Below the pieces are notes generated by a model, which saw only the letters and a list, made by a program, of their open reading frames with translations, ran no database searches and was not told the DNA's origin. 64,000 nucleotides of DNA from Hyphomicrobium album. Lineage in GTDB: Bacteria; Pseudomonadota; Alphaproteobacteria; Rhizobiales; Hyphomicrobiaceae. Position 1 is the stretch's first letter, and the number at the start of each line of letters is the position of its first letter. The stretch lies in assembly GCF_009708035.1 (NCBI RefSeq), contig NZ_WMBQ01000002.1:496001-560000 (forward strand). Direction: 5' to 3'. Both the position numbers and the translations under genes were made by a program. Of the stretch, positions 8,743-17,445 are shown in pieces.

Positions 8743-9354
8743 CTAGTGCGCGGGGCAGCGCCTCTCCAGGCCGGCGAGGTAGGTCGACACGAGGTCGTCG
8801 ACCAGCGACCGGCCTGAGTGCGCGGTGATGCCCGCGAGCTTGTCCGCGGTCGACAACGACGTCATGCCATGCACGCTCGCCCACAGGGTGCGTGCATGGC
8901 GCTTCTGTGCTGCCGGGTCCGAGTTGTTCAGCAGAGGCGTCAGTGCGTTCTCGAGCGGCGCGAGCAGGCTCTCGACCTTCTGCTGGTACCACTCAGGCAC
9001 CTCGCGACCCGCGGGCATGCGATGTTCGTTCAGCAAATTCCACAGCTTGGGGCGCTCCTGAGTGAACGAGAAGTAGGTGCTCACCAGCCGGCGCAGCCGA
9101 TCCGCCGGCGGTCCGGCTGCATCGGTGCTGGCCAGCCGGCCGGCCAACTCGTCGAGCAGCCGCGCTTCAATGATGAGCAGCAGGTCGTCCAGGTTCTCGA
9201 ACACGTTGTAGAGCGTGCCGGGCGAATACCCGACACGCTTAGCTATCTCGCGCGCCGATAAGCCCTCGAGTCCAACCTGTTCTACGATCTCGGTTGTGGC
9301 CTCGATGATCAGCTCGCGCAGCTCATCGGGAGTATGTATTGAGCGCCGGCCCAT
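8743..9354 (-). CDS. TetR/AcrR-family transcriptional regulator
   Basis: DNA-binding repressor of 203 residues. The N-terminal helix-turn-helix is clear in residues 12-58: EIVEQVGLEGLSAREIAKRVGYSPGTLYNVFENLDDLL with the usual spacing. The C-terminal ligand domain has a TetR_C-like segment (FTQERPKLWNLLNEH, LWASVHGMTSL). It is convergent with the YdjM-like gene. Its upstream region (9355-9509) lies between it and the end of the minor-pilin operon and is AT-rich enough to hold its promoter. The target and ligand are unknown. Confidence 0.9.
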   Translation of the reverse strand: MGRRSIHTPDELRELIIEATTEIVEQVGLEGLSAREIAKRVGYSPGTLYNVFENLDDLLLIIEARLLDELAGRLASTDAAGPPADRLRRLVSTYFSFTQERPKLWNLLNEHRMPAGREVPEWYQQKVESLLAPLENALTPLLNNSDPAAQKRHARTLWASVHGMTSLSTADKLAGITAHSGRSLVDDLVSTYLAGLERRCPAH

Positions 9355-9509
9355 TTATGGTATCCACACGCTAAAGTAGTAGTTTGAGGACGGACAATAT
9401 GACTACATTAAGCCACGCGCGCGCCGCGGCAAGACAATTAGAGTTGTGAAAGCATAACTCCCTCTTCTTGCGCCGACTGTGGCGCAGGAGAGCGGATAAA
9501 CGTCGTTTG

Positions 9510-10118
9510 TCAGCAAGGGTTAAGGCAGTTGTCGCCCTTTACGTAGTCTACGCAGGAGTTGCGCGGGCTATGGAAGGATTTTTCCTTCAGCTCCCCCAAA
9601 GACCCGAAGCCAGGCACATAATCGCCGAACAGCGGGGTGAAATTGTACTGCGCGTCGACGACGATCACGCTGCCGCCCTTGTTTACCAGGTTTGGAGGCA
9701 GCGCGTACGCTTGGCACTTGGTGGGCACCGGCATGCCGCCCTGGTAGGAGAAGCTCCACACGACCTTGGTGTTGGACGCATCGTTTGGGGACGCCTGCAC
9801 CGAGAATACGCCGATCTTCAGCTTCGACGGGTCGTAGGGGGCCATCAGGTGCTTGATGGACTCCATCATATCCTTGAGGTTGTCGGTCGCGATGGCGCTC
9901 GAGGTGCCGAGATTTTCTTCGCGAGCCACGAGATCGCCGGCGGTGTTGACCGCCGAAGTGAATTGCCGGTCGATGTTGATGGCGCGTCCGCCTTCCATGA
10001 TGCCGAGCAGTATCAGCATCAGCAGGGGGGCGAGGAAAGCGAACTCTACGGCGGCGGCGCCTCGAACGTCGCCGCGAAGACTCTTTGCATTCCGCAGCAA
10101 TTTTTCGAACCAGCGCAT
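9510..10118 (-). CDS. TadE/TadG-like minor pilin
   Basis: Membrane-anchored pseudopilin of the Tad pilus. The product has a short basic N-terminus and the TadE signature DVRGAAAVEFAFLAPLLMLILLG, i.e. a prepilin-like site (G|AAAVEF) plus one membrane helix, then about 160 periplasmic residues with three cysteines near the end. The start is uncertain. The ATG at 10118 has GGGGAAG five bases upstream, but an ATG at 10136 overlaps the stop of the preceding gene (TGATG), which would give six more residues. It is the second gene of a two-gene minus-strand operon flanking the pilus locus. Confidence 0.87.
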   Translation of the reverse strand: MRWFEKLLRNAKSLRGDVRGAAAVEFAFLAPLLMLILLGIMEGGRAINIDRQFTSAVNTAGDLVAREENLGTSSAIATDNLKDMMESIKHLMAPYDPSKLKIGVFSVQASPNDASNTKVVWSFSYQGGMPVPTKCQAYALPPNLVNKGGSVIVVDAQYNFTPLFGDYVPGFGSLGELKEKSFHSPRNSCVDYVKGDNCLNPC

Positions 10119-10135
10119 GTCTTCCCCGCGGGACA

Positions 10136-10699
10136 TCAATTGTACGGCTCGTTCTTGAAAGCCGTTGCAGCCTGAATGATGGTCGGGCCGCTGGCGGAAA
10201 ACTTCATGAACTTGAAGCTGTCGGCGAGCGCCCAGCGATAGCAGGCGGTGACGAGCACGACCTCGCTCGCGCTTCCCGAGTAGTCAGACAGCGCGTCGCC
10301 GACGTTTCCGCTGGACCCGGTTTGGCTATTGTTGGTGACGCAGGCTTGCGGCTCGATGCCGGTCCAGGTCTTTGCGTGTTTGATGATCACGGTGACCTTC
10401 GAACAGTCGATGCCGATCGCTGACGCGCAGATGAGGCTCTTGAATCCGCCGACGGTTAGGGCGCTCTTCTCGGCCTCGCCCGTGCGGATTTTGCGCGCGG
10501 CGGATTCCACGCCGTACTCGAGCGAAATGAGGGCTAGGTAGTACAGCCCCATTCCGAGAATGCCGAGGACGAAAAGCAGGAACGGCATGGCGACCATGCC
10601 GAATTCGACGGCGGTCGCGCCGTTTTCATCCTTCAGCAATGACCGCTTGGGCCCTCCACGGCGAGCAGCCGCGGCTAGCGTCGACCTAAGGATACGCAT
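10136..10699 (-). CDS. TadE-like minor pilin
   Basis: Second TadE-type pseudopilin, 187 residues, first gene of the minor-pilin operon. The motif KDENGATAVEFGMVAMPFL around residues 23-40 gives a prepilin cleavage site followed by a hydrophobic helix. The periplasmic part has four cysteines (LICAS, IDCSK, QACVT and TACYRW), which may pair. Proteins of this type are processed by the CpaA-type peptidase encoded at 12173 and are thought to help assemble or anchor the Flp pilus. Confidence 0.88.
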   Translation of the reverse strand: MRILRSTLAAAARRGGPKRSLLKDENGATAVEFGMVAMPFLLFVLGILGMGLYYLALISLEYGVESAARKIRTGEAEKSALTVGGFKSLICASAIGIDCSKVTVIIKHAKTWTGIEPQACVTNNSQTGSSGNVGDALSDYSGSASEVVLVTACYRWALADSFKFMKFSASGPTIIQAATAFKNEPYN

Positions 10700-10840
10700 A
10701 CATGATGGTCTCGCGCGAACAGTTGCGCTGACGCTATGTTGCGTCCCTGAATTATGTATTACTTGCCTCTCAATTGATTGGTGTCGGTTAGCAGACCGTT
10801 AAGCGCCGCTCCGGCGCCACCGCACCAAATCCGTGCCGCC

Positions 10841-11338
10841 CTACTGCGACTGCGGAGACTGCTGCGCCGGTGCCGATCCGCCGGTCTTGGTCTGCCCCAT
10901 CCTTGTTACGGCATCGAAGAACTTCGGGTCGTCGCCGATCACTAGTGCAGGTGTGCAGACGGGTGCGCAGGTGAACGTCTGCCGCAGCGGGCCCCTATAG
11001 ACGGAGACGGTGCGGCGGTCGTCCTGGTCGACGATGACACGCTGGTCCTGGATCACGTTGCGGTCGGCGTCGAGCGCGATGATGTTGGTGACGCCGAAGG
11101 TCTTGCCGGTCACCACCAATAGATTCCCGCCCTGCACCGTCACGTCGGCGATCGAGGGATTGCCGATAATGACCTCCGACACCGGGCGCGGCAGGCGCAG
11201 GAGCTGGGACTGGTCGTAGCGGACGACGAGATCTGCTGCAGTGGCAGGTGCCAGCGCGCTCGCGGCGGCCACGAGTCCTGCAGCCGCCAGGACATTCAGA
11301 GTACGGCGGGCATAGGCGAAGCTAGGGGCACAGGGCAT
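10841..11338 (-). CDS. Stand-alone CpaC/RcpA N-terminal domain protein
   Basis: A 165-residue exported protein. After a signal peptide (about residues 1-34) residues 35-105 match the N-terminal domain of CpaC/RcpA secretins: a membrane-proximal region with LRLPRPVSEVIIGNPSIADVTV, GKTFGVTNIIALD and a following DQRVIV strand. The secretin pore domain is absent; the tail has two cysteines (FTCAPVC) and a Gln-rich end. It is encoded divergently from flp-cpaABC, whose full-length CpaC carries the same kind of domain, so it may assist or modulate the outer-membrane channel. That role is inference. Confidence 0.8.
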   Translation of the reverse strand: MPCAPSFAYARRTLNVLAAAGLVAAASALAPATAADLVVRYDQSQLLRLPRPVSEVIIGNPSIADVTVQGGNLLVVTGKTFGVTNIIALDADRNVIQDQRVIVDQDDRRTVSVYRGPLRQTFTCAPVCTPALVIGDDPKFFDAVTRMGQTKTGGSAPAQQSPQSQ

Positions 11339-11818
11339 GTCAACGCGTCCTCGTGATTGCCCCGCATTACTTCAGCAAATGGTGAAGAAAGCGGAAATTC
11401 GGCGCGCCGCTGTTCCATGAGCGACGTTCTTGCACGCGAAGTGCACGGTTGACGGGCCATCGAGTTAAACTATCCGATGATAAAACCTTCGAAAGACTGT
11501 GCTGCCACAAAGTATAATCCGGGGAAAGAGCTAGTTTAATCTCGCTTGAAACAACGGAATATGCACGCCGCCCGTATGATAAACTTGGCAGGCGCTGCAC
11601 TTATGCTTTATTGTTTTAGGTTGCGGCCGAGCTTGCACGGTTTATTCGATTTCTATGTAGTATATTAGCGAATTCGTAACGGACATTTATGAGAAAATTA
11701 GTGCGATTTACTTAGGTTTAAGGGGTCCGGGCCCATAGAGGGACCAGCCCACGGCGAAGACCTCAGCAGCCGTCGTGGTGGGCTTCGCGAAAGCGACCAA
11801 AAAACAGGGAGTGTTGTC
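11339..11818. promoter_or_regulatory. AT-rich regulatory region of the pilus locus
   Basis: This 480-base gap between the divergent CpaC-N-like gene and the pilin gene is clearly richer in A+T than the rest of the window and has no credible gene, so it should hold the pilus promoters and regulator sites. The last part (11746-11784) can fold: AGCCCAC at 11746-11752 pairs with GTGGGCT at 11778-11784, enclosing GGC/GCC, which would put a hairpin in the pilin mRNA leader. A candidate -35 TTGCAC lies at about 11632, but no well-spaced -10 could be fixed. Confidence 0.5.
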
Positions 11819-11986
11819 ATGAAGACGTTTTTTGCCCGTTTCGCCCAGGACGAGTCCGGCGCGACGGCTATTGAATACGGCCTGATCGCTGCGCTCATCG
11901 GCGTCGCCATCGTCGGCAGCGCCCGCCTCGTGGGTACCAACCTCAACGCGCTGTTCGGCGAAATCAACACGGAACTCACAAGGTAG
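11819..11986 (+). CDS. flp: Flp/Fap-type major pilin
   Basis: The 55-residue major pilin of the Tad (Flp) pilus. It has a short leader ending in Gly14, the cleavage/processing motif G|ATAIEYG with Glu and Tyr at positions +5 and +6, and one hydrophobic helix (GLIAALIGVAIVG). This is the exact plan of Flp pilins. GGGAG lies just upstream of the ATG. A strong hairpin follows the stop, before cpaA, so the pilin can be made in excess over the assembly proteins. Confidence 0.95.
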   Translation: MKTFFARFAQDESGATAIEYGLIAALIGVAIVGSARLVGTNLNALFGEINTELTR

Positions 11987-12014
11987 TAGGGCCGTGCGAA
12001 CGGCTTGAGATTGG

Positions 12015-12050
12015 TTCGCCCGGCGCCTGCCGCGCCGGGCGAATTCATTT
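12015..12050 (+). terminator. Terminator/attenuator after the pilin gene
   Basis: A perfect 12-base stem (12015-12026 with 12032-12043), very GC-rich, closes a 5-base loop and is followed by TTCATTT. It sits 28 bases after the flp stop and 122 bases before cpaA. Partial read-through would explain how pilin and assembly genes share one promoter at different levels. Confidence 0.8.
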
Positions 12051-12172
12051 CGTACTGAGCCCGCGACCGAGGAAGCCCGAACACGTAGAGAGGGACTCCC
12101 CGCGGGTCGTCAGGGCTTTGTTTAGCGTTCGGCGCTTCAATCCCGATGTGCAGACAGTTGCAGGGGACTAGC

Positions 12173-12676
12173 GTGAGCCTCGCCTACTCGTTGCTGTTCG
12201 TCTTCCCATTCATCATGCTGTATGCAGCAGCGATGGACGTGCTGACGATGCGTATCGCCAACACGATCACTATCGGCCTGGTTGCCGCCTTTTTTGTCGT
12301 CGCAGCGATCGCTGGAATGTCTGCGCAGCAAATGCTGGTGCACGTCAGCGTCGGCTTGGCGGTTCTCCTCGCCAATATGCTGCTGTTCCAGCTGCGGCTG
12401 GTCGGGGGCGGCGACGCCAAGCTGCTCGCCACCGCAGCTTTGTGGATCGGGTATGAGCAACTCATCCCGTTCGTCGTCTACGTCACGATCTTCGGCGGCG
12501 TTCTCGCGCTCCTCATCCTGGCTTATCGGCGCGCGCCGGCCAGCGCGCTGCCGCTCCCCGAATGGGCGAGCCGCCTGCACAACCCAAGCGAGGGCATGCC
12601 CTACGGAGTCGCGATCACTGCGGGCGCCCTCATCGTCTATCCGCTGACCCCGCTGCCCGGGCTCCTTGCCGCTTAA
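12173..12676 (+). CDS. cpaA: CpaA, type IV (Flp) prepilin peptidase
   Basis: Inner-membrane aspartic peptidase (family A24) that removes the leader from Flp and TadE-type prepilins. The 167-residue form starts at GTG 12173, with AGGGGA five bases upstream; a start at 12146 would add nine residues without a good ribosome site. Both catalytic aspartates are visible: Asp22 in AAAMDVLTMRI and Asp81 in VGGGDAK. The short form without the methylase domain is normal for Tad systems. Confidence 0.93.
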   Translation: MSLAYSLLFVFPFIMLYAAAMDVLTMRIANTITIGLVAAFFVVAAIAGMSAQQMLVHVSVGLAVLLANMLLFQLRLVGGGDAKLLATAALWIGYEQLIPFVVYVTIFGGVLALLILAYRRAPASALPLPEWASRLHNPSEGMPYGVAITAGALIVYPLTPLPGLLAA

Positions 12677-12789
12677 GCCAACAGCGCCGTGGGGGCCCAA
12701 TCTGCGACGGCGGTTAACCTCGCGTTGACGTTTGTCCGTCAGTGTCTCCTGAACAGTAATTCGAACTATTGGTCGAAGGACCAACAGCC

Positions 12790-13590
12790 GTGAAGCGCGG
12801 ACAATTGATAGGCATTGCGATTGCGGGTGGGGCCGGTCTCCTCGCCTTCCTTCTCATGCGTTCGATTGTGAGCGGTCCGTCGGCGCCGACTCAGGTGGCC
12901 GTGCCGGTGAATGCGACGGAGGTGCTCGTCGCGCGCCGCGATATTCCGCTGGGCGAGGTCACCAAGGAGACCGACTTCCGCTGGCAGACGTGGCCCGCCG
13001 ACGCGGTGACACCGTCATTCATTACTCAGGCGGATGGCGAAGCAGGGATGAAGTTCGTCTCGGACGCCATTGCGCGTGCGCCGCTTCTCGAGGGCGAGCC
13101 GGTTACGCGCCAGAAGCTTATCAAGCCCGGCCAGGGAGGCGTGCTCGCAGCCATCCTGCCGAGCGGCATGCGCGCGATCTCCACGAAGATCAAGGAAGAG
13201 ACGTCGGCGGGACGGCTGATCCTGCCGAACGACCGCGTCGATGTCCTCCTGACTCGCCGCGAGCGCAGTCCCACAGGGCAGGACGAGTACGTTTCCGACA
13301 CGCTCTTCTTCAACGTTCGCGTTCTCGCCATCGGCCAGGACCTCGCGAGCAAGGAAGGCGCAAAGGCTCCCGAGGGAAATGCGAACACAGCGACGCTCGA
13401 GTTGACGCCACGGCAGGCCGAGTTGCTGGCCCGCGCCAACGCGCAAGGTGAGATCAGCTTGTCGCTGCGCAGCGTCGCCGATGGCGACCCGAAGGGCAAA
13501 GGCCCCACCGCGGCCATGAACGATCAACGCGGCACTTCCGTGCGTATCCTGAAGTACGGCGTGCCATCGCGTGCGTACGGCGTGAACTGA
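12790..13590 (+). CDS. cpaB: CpaB/RcpC, Flp pilus assembly protein
   Basis: Periplasmic pilus assembly factor of 266 residues with one N-terminal membrane helix (about residues 5-24). A SAF domain follows, including VLVARRDIPLGEV and LLEGEPVTRQKLIKPGQGGVLAAILPSGMRAI, then the RcpC/CpaB C-terminal domain with NDRVDVLLTRR. The GTG at 12790 with GAAGGA ten bases upstream is preferred to the upstream TTG. It lies between cpaA and cpaC, in standard Tad order. Confidence 0.93.
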   Translation: MKRGQLIGIAIAGGAGLLAFLLMRSIVSGPSAPTQVAVPVNATEVLVARRDIPLGEVTKETDFRWQTWPADAVTPSFITQADGEAGMKFVSDAIARAPLLEGEPVTRQKLIKPGQGGVLAAILPSGMRAISTKIKEETSAGRLILPNDRVDVLLTRRERSPTGQDEYVSDTLFFNVRVLAIGQDLASKEGAKAPEGNANTATLELTPRQAELLARANAQGEISLSLRSVADGDPKGKGPTAAMNDQRGTSVRILKYGVPSRAYGVN

Positions 13591-13632
13591 GTTGCGTCAT
13601 TCAGTTTCGGCTGTCGAAAAGGTTATCGAAAC

Positions 13633-15327
13633 ATGCGAACGACCCTGAAGTGGGCGCGCGCCAGCATGGCTGCCGTTTTCTTCGTCACGACTTGCGTCGC
13701 TGACGTGCGCGCGGCTGACATGCCGGGCAAGGCAGGCGGTCAGGCGGCGAACGATTCTGTGCTGCGCATCCCCGCCAATGCAGCATTCCCGCTTTCGAAG
13801 CGAGTTGACCTCGGCGTCGGCCGCTCGCTCATCGTGCAATTTCCAGTACCGTTGAAGGACGTTCTGGTGTCGGATCCGGCGGTGCTCGACGCGGTCGTGC
13901 AATCGGCCGATCGCGTGTTCCTCATCGCCAAGGGCACCGGACAGACCAACGCATTCTTCTTCGACGAGTACGGTCAGCAGATCCTCTCGCTCGAGGTCGC
14001 CATCGGCGCCGACCTTTCGGCGCTCGACTCCCTCATCACGCGCCTCATACCGGGCTCGAACGTGCGCAGCGAGATCGCCGGCCGCGCCCTCGTCCTCACC
14101 GGCAGCGTACGCACGCCGATCGATTCGAACCGAGCCGCGCAAATCGCCGCGCAGTTCGCGGCCGCGAACGCCGAAGTCGGCAGCATCATCAACTCGAGTG
14201 CGCCGAGCGCCACCAACAATTCGCAGACCACGACGTCGAACACCACCAACATCGGCGGCCGTGGATCCAGCTACCAGCGCACCAACGACCCGGGCGGCGG
14301 CTCCAACTCCGACGCCGCCGACGTGTATGGTGCCAAACCGGTCATCAACCTCCTCACCGTCGAAGGCGAGGAGCAGGTGATGCTGCGCGTCAGCGTCGCC
14401 GAAGTGCAACGCACGACGCTGAAGCAGTTTGGCATCAACATCGGCGCCATGGTCAATTCCGGCAACTTCACCACCGCCGTTCTATCGTCCAACGGCTTGC
14501 CGTTGACGGCAGCCGCGCTCGGCACCTTGCCGACACCAGGCATCGGCTCTGCCGGTGACATTGCGGGTGCGCTGCAATTCTTCAACAATGGTCCGGCCGC
14601 CGCCGCCGGCACCGCCTTCGGCAACTCGGGCGTCGCCACACTCTGGCAGTCGGGCAATCAGGCGGTGGGCGGAGCGCTGCGCGCACTCGAGCGTGATGGC
14701 CTGATCAAGACCCTCGCCGAGCCGAACCTGACGGCCGTCTCGGGCGAACCCGCGAAGTTCCTCGCCGGCGGCGAATATCCGGTTCCGGTGGTGGATAGCC
14801 TTGGCCAGGTGAGCGTCGTCTACAAGGAATACGGTATCGGCCTCGCCTTCACGCCGGTCGTACTCTCCGAGGGGCGCATCAGTCTGAAGATCGAAAGCGA
14901 GGTGAGCGAGCTCACCCTCGAAGGCGCCGTCGTCCTCTCCGGTATCCAGATACCGGCGCTGAAAAAGCGCCAGGCCAACTCGACGGTCGAGCTTCCTTCG
15001 GGCGGCTCCATCGCCATCGCCGGTCTGTTGTCGGAAGACTCCCGGCGCAACATCGACGGCTTCCCTGGCCTCAAGGATCTGCCGATCCTCGGTACTCTGT
15101 TCCGCTCGAACGATTTCCAGCGGCACGAGACGGAGCTTGTCGTCATCGTCACTCCCTACATGGTTCGCCCCGTGGCGCGCCAGGAGCTCGCCCGGCCTCT
15201 CGACGGTCTCGCCGATCCGACCGATCGCAAGGCCAACTTCCTCGGTCACATCAACCGCATCTATGGCGGCGGCCGGCCGGCTCCGGTCGGCGATCTTAAG
15301 GGCGACTACGGATTTATCGTTGAATAA
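13633..15327 (+). CDS. cpaC: CpaC/RcpA, Tad pilus outer-membrane secretin
   Basis: Forms the outer-membrane channel for the Flp pilus. The 564-residue protein has a signal peptide (about residues 1-32), the CpaC N-terminal domain (LIVQFPVPLKDVLVSDP, GTGQTNAFFFDEYG), a BON-like segment, and a Ser/Asn/Thr-rich linker around residues 185-225. The secretin domain follows, with VEGEEQVMLRVSVAEVQR, LAEPNLTAVSGEPAKFLAGGEYPVPV and VELPSGGSIAIAGLL. A short conserved tail ends in YGFIVE. Length and domain order are those of rhizobial CpaC. Confidence 0.95.
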   Translation: MRTTLKWARASMAAVFFVTTCVADVRAADMPGKAGGQAANDSVLRIPANAAFPLSKRVDLGVGRSLIVQFPVPLKDVLVSDPAVLDAVVQSADRVFLIAKGTGQTNAFFFDEYGQQILSLEVAIGADLSALDSLITRLIPGSNVRSEIAGRALVLTGSVRTPIDSNRAAQIAAQFAAANAEVGSIINSSAPSATNNSQTTTSNTTNIGGRGSSYQRTNDPGGGSNSDAADVYGAKPVINLLTVEGEEQVMLRVSVAEVQRTTLKQFGINIGAMVNSGNFTTAVLSSNGLPLTAAALGTLPTPGIGSAGDIAGALQFFNNGPAAAAGTAFGNSGVATLWQSGNQAVGGALRALERDGLIKTLAEPNLTAVSGEPAKFLAGGEYPVPVVDSLGQVSVVYKEYGIGLAFTPVVLSEGRISLKIESEVSELTLEGAVVLSGIQIPALKKRQANSTVELPSGGSIAIAGLLSEDSRRNIDGFPGLKDLPILGTLFRSNDFQRHETELVVIVTPYMVRPVARQELARPLDGLADPTDRKANFLGHINRIYGGGRPAPVGDLKGDYGFIVE

Positions 15328-15348
15328 CGGATGGGCTGGAGACGTGTC

Positions 15349-16092
15349 ATGACTGCCAGGACTACGATGCGCTCGCTGAGCTCATCCGCCTCCCGAACGC
15401 TTGCCGCCAAGCTGCTGATCGCCTCGGCGGTCGCCGTCGCGATGGCCGGATGCAAAACCACCGACGATCCGACCCGCGTCGCGGGCTGGACGCTCATCGA
15501 CTCGTCGCAGCGCCATCCGATCCTCGTATCGCAGGAACCGACGAACCACCTCATCCGCATCCGGCAGGGCGCGAACGGGCTCAACAACGCGCAACGCTCT
15601 GAGCTCGTCGGCTTCACCAATCGCTACCGGGCGACGGACTCCGGCAATAGCCGCCTCGTCGTCTCGGTGCCGAGCGGTGGTGGCAACGAGGTCGGCGTCA
15701 TGCATGCCGTGGGCGAGATTCGCGCGCTGCTGAACGACCACGGCTTCGGGCAGGACGCCATCTCGGTGGAGGCCTACAGCGCCGACGGCGCCGCCGATCC
15801 GCCGATCCGCGTTTCCTATCTGCGGTACGTTGCCGAGCCGCCCCAGTGCGGCGACTGGTCGACGAACCTCGCCTACGATCCGACGAACCTGCCGTATCCC
15901 AACCTCGGCTGCTCGCAGCAGCGCAACCTCGCCGTCATGGTCGCCAACCCTTCCGACCTGCTCGGACCGCGCAGCGAGACCGCACGCTCCGGCGAACGGC
16001 GCGATCAGGTCTGGGGCAAGTACGTCACCGGCCAGCCGACCGGCGCACGCAAGAGCATCGACGAGCGCGTGAACAGAGACAACAGCAACTAG
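15349..16092 (+). CDS. cpaD: CpaD, Tad pilus lipoprotein
   Basis: Pilus assembly lipoprotein of about 247 residues, thought to help the CpaC secretin reach the outer membrane. A signal sequence ends in the lipobox AVAMAGC, and the CpaD domain follows with LVVSVPSGGGNE and CGDWSTNLAYDPTN and a conserved CSQQRNLAVMVANP stretch. The ATG at 15349 has CTGGAGAC close upstream; ATG 15331, three bases after the cpaC stop, is a possible alternative. A very long open frame on the opposite strand here is a GC-rich shadow. Confidence 0.92.
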   Translation: MTARTTMRSLSSSASRTLAAKLLIASAVAVAMAGCKTTDDPTRVAGWTLIDSSQRHPILVSQEPTNHLIRIRQGANGLNNAQRSELVGFTNRYRATDSGNSRLVVSVPSGGGNEVGVMHAVGEIRALLNDHGFGQDAISVEAYSADGAADPPIRVSYLRYVAEPPQCGDWSTNLAYDPTNLPYPNLGCSQQRNLAVMVANPSDLLGPRSETARSGERRDQVWGKYVTGQPTGARKSIDERVNRDNSN

Positions 16093-16119
16093 TGTAGCCG
16101 AGCCGAGGGCGCCGCAGTC

Positions 16120-17436
16120 ATGTCGAACCAAGCCAAGCCCATCGCGAGCCCGGAGGAAGTCGTGGGCGTAGGCGCGCCTCTGGCCGAGCTTGAGGAAGGC
16201 TTCACAGCACCCGTGGCTTCGGCGCGCGCTCGGCCCATTCCCCGTGTCTCGATCCAGGCGTTCTGCGAGCATCCGGCGACCGCCGAGATCATCCAGATCG
16301 CGGCGGAGGATCGGCGCCTGGCAAAGGCGCACGTCAGCGTACACATGGGTGGTGTGGAAGCAGCTGTCGCCCACTATCAGCAGAACCCGACGCCGAACCT
16401 CATCATCATAGAATCGAGCCTGCCGCGCGACCACATCCTCGCCGAGCTTGATCGGCTCGCCGAGAACTGCGATCCCGGCACCAAAGTGCTGATCATCGGC
16501 CATGCCAACGACGTGATGCTCTATCGCGAGCTCTTGAAGCGTGGCGTGAGCGAGTATCTTGTCGAGCCGGTGGCTCCGCTCCAGCTCATGGAAGCGATCT
16601 CCAACCTCTACAACAATCCGGAAACGGAGCCGGTCGGCCACGTCTACGCCTTCATCGGCGCCAAAGGCGGCGTGGGCTCCTCGACGGTGTGCCACAACGC
16701 GGCTTGGTCCCTTTCGGAGATGTTGAAGGTCGACGTCGTCATCGCCGATCTCGACCTCGCATTCGGCACCACCGGGCTCGACTTCAACCAGGACCCGATG
16801 CAGGGCATCGCCGACGCCCTGTCGAGCCCTGACCGCCTTGACGAGGTGCTGCTCGACCGCCTGCTGACCAAGTGCTCCGAGCACCTGTCGATCTTCCCGG
16901 CTCCCGTGGTGCTCGACCGCGACTACGACATTTCGGTCGAGGGTTGCGATCAGGTCATCGATGTCGTCCGCCAGAACGTGCCTTACGTCATCGTCGACCT
17001 GCCGCACACGTGGACCGCGTGGGTCAAGCACACGCTCCTGCAGGCAGACGAGGTGATCATCACCGCGGCGCCCGACCTCGCCAATCTGCGCAACGCCAAG
17101 AACATCGTCGACCTGTTGCAGCAGGTGCGCCGCAACGACGCGAAGCCGCGCCTGGTCATGAACATGGTCAACATGCCGAAGCGGCCCGAGATCAGCGTCA
17201 AGGAGTTCGAATCGGCGATCGGCCTGAAGGCGATCAGCGTCATCGATTTCGACAGCGAGACCTTCGGCCAGGCTGCCAACAATGGCCAGATGATCGAGGA
17301 GCTGAGCGCCAAGGCGCGCTCTGCGTCTGCCTTCCGAGATATCGCGCTGTCGATCAGCAATCGTCGCGACACGCAATTGACGAAGAAAGCCTCCGGGCTC
17401 GCCCCGTTTCTCGAGAAGTTGAAATTCAAGCGCTAG
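16120..17436 (+). CDS. cpaE: CpaE/TadZ, pilus localisation ATPase
   Basis: 438-residue MinD/ParA-like ATPase that places the Tad apparatus in the cell. Residues about 45-165 form a receiver-like domain without the usual phosphorylation site. The ATPase domain follows with a deviant Walker A motif at Lys182 (AKGGVGSST), a second signature VIADLDLAFGTTGLD and a Walker B-like region VPYVIVDLPHTW. It lies between cpaD and cpaF, as in Caulobacter and rhizobia. Confidence 0.94.
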   Translation: MSNQAKPIASPEEVVGVGAPLAELEEGFTAPVASARARPIPRVSIQAFCEHPATAEIIQIAAEDRRLAKAHVSVHMGGVEAAVAHYQQNPTPNLIIIESSLPRDHILAELDRLAENCDPGTKVLIIGHANDVMLYRELLKRGVSEYLVEPVAPLQLMEAISNLYNNPETEPVGHVYAFIGAKGGVGSSTVCHNAAWSLSEMLKVDVVIADLDLAFGTTGLDFNQDPMQGIADALSSPDRLDEVLLDRLLTKCSEHLSIFPAPVVLDRDYDISVEGCDQVIDVVRQNVPYVIVDLPHTWTAWVKHTLLQADEVIITAAPDLANLRNAKNIVDLLQQVRRNDAKPRLVMNMVNMPKRPEISVKEFESAIGLKAISVIDFDSETFGQAANNGQMIEELSAKARSASAFRDIALSISNRRDTQLTKKASGLAPFLEKLKFKR

Positions 17437-17445
17437 GAAAAGTAG

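Noticed and set aside
11367-11600. A 77-codon minus-strand frame in the AT-rich gap before the pilin gene
   Set aside because: No ribosome site, no recognisable features, and it lies where promoter sequence is expected.
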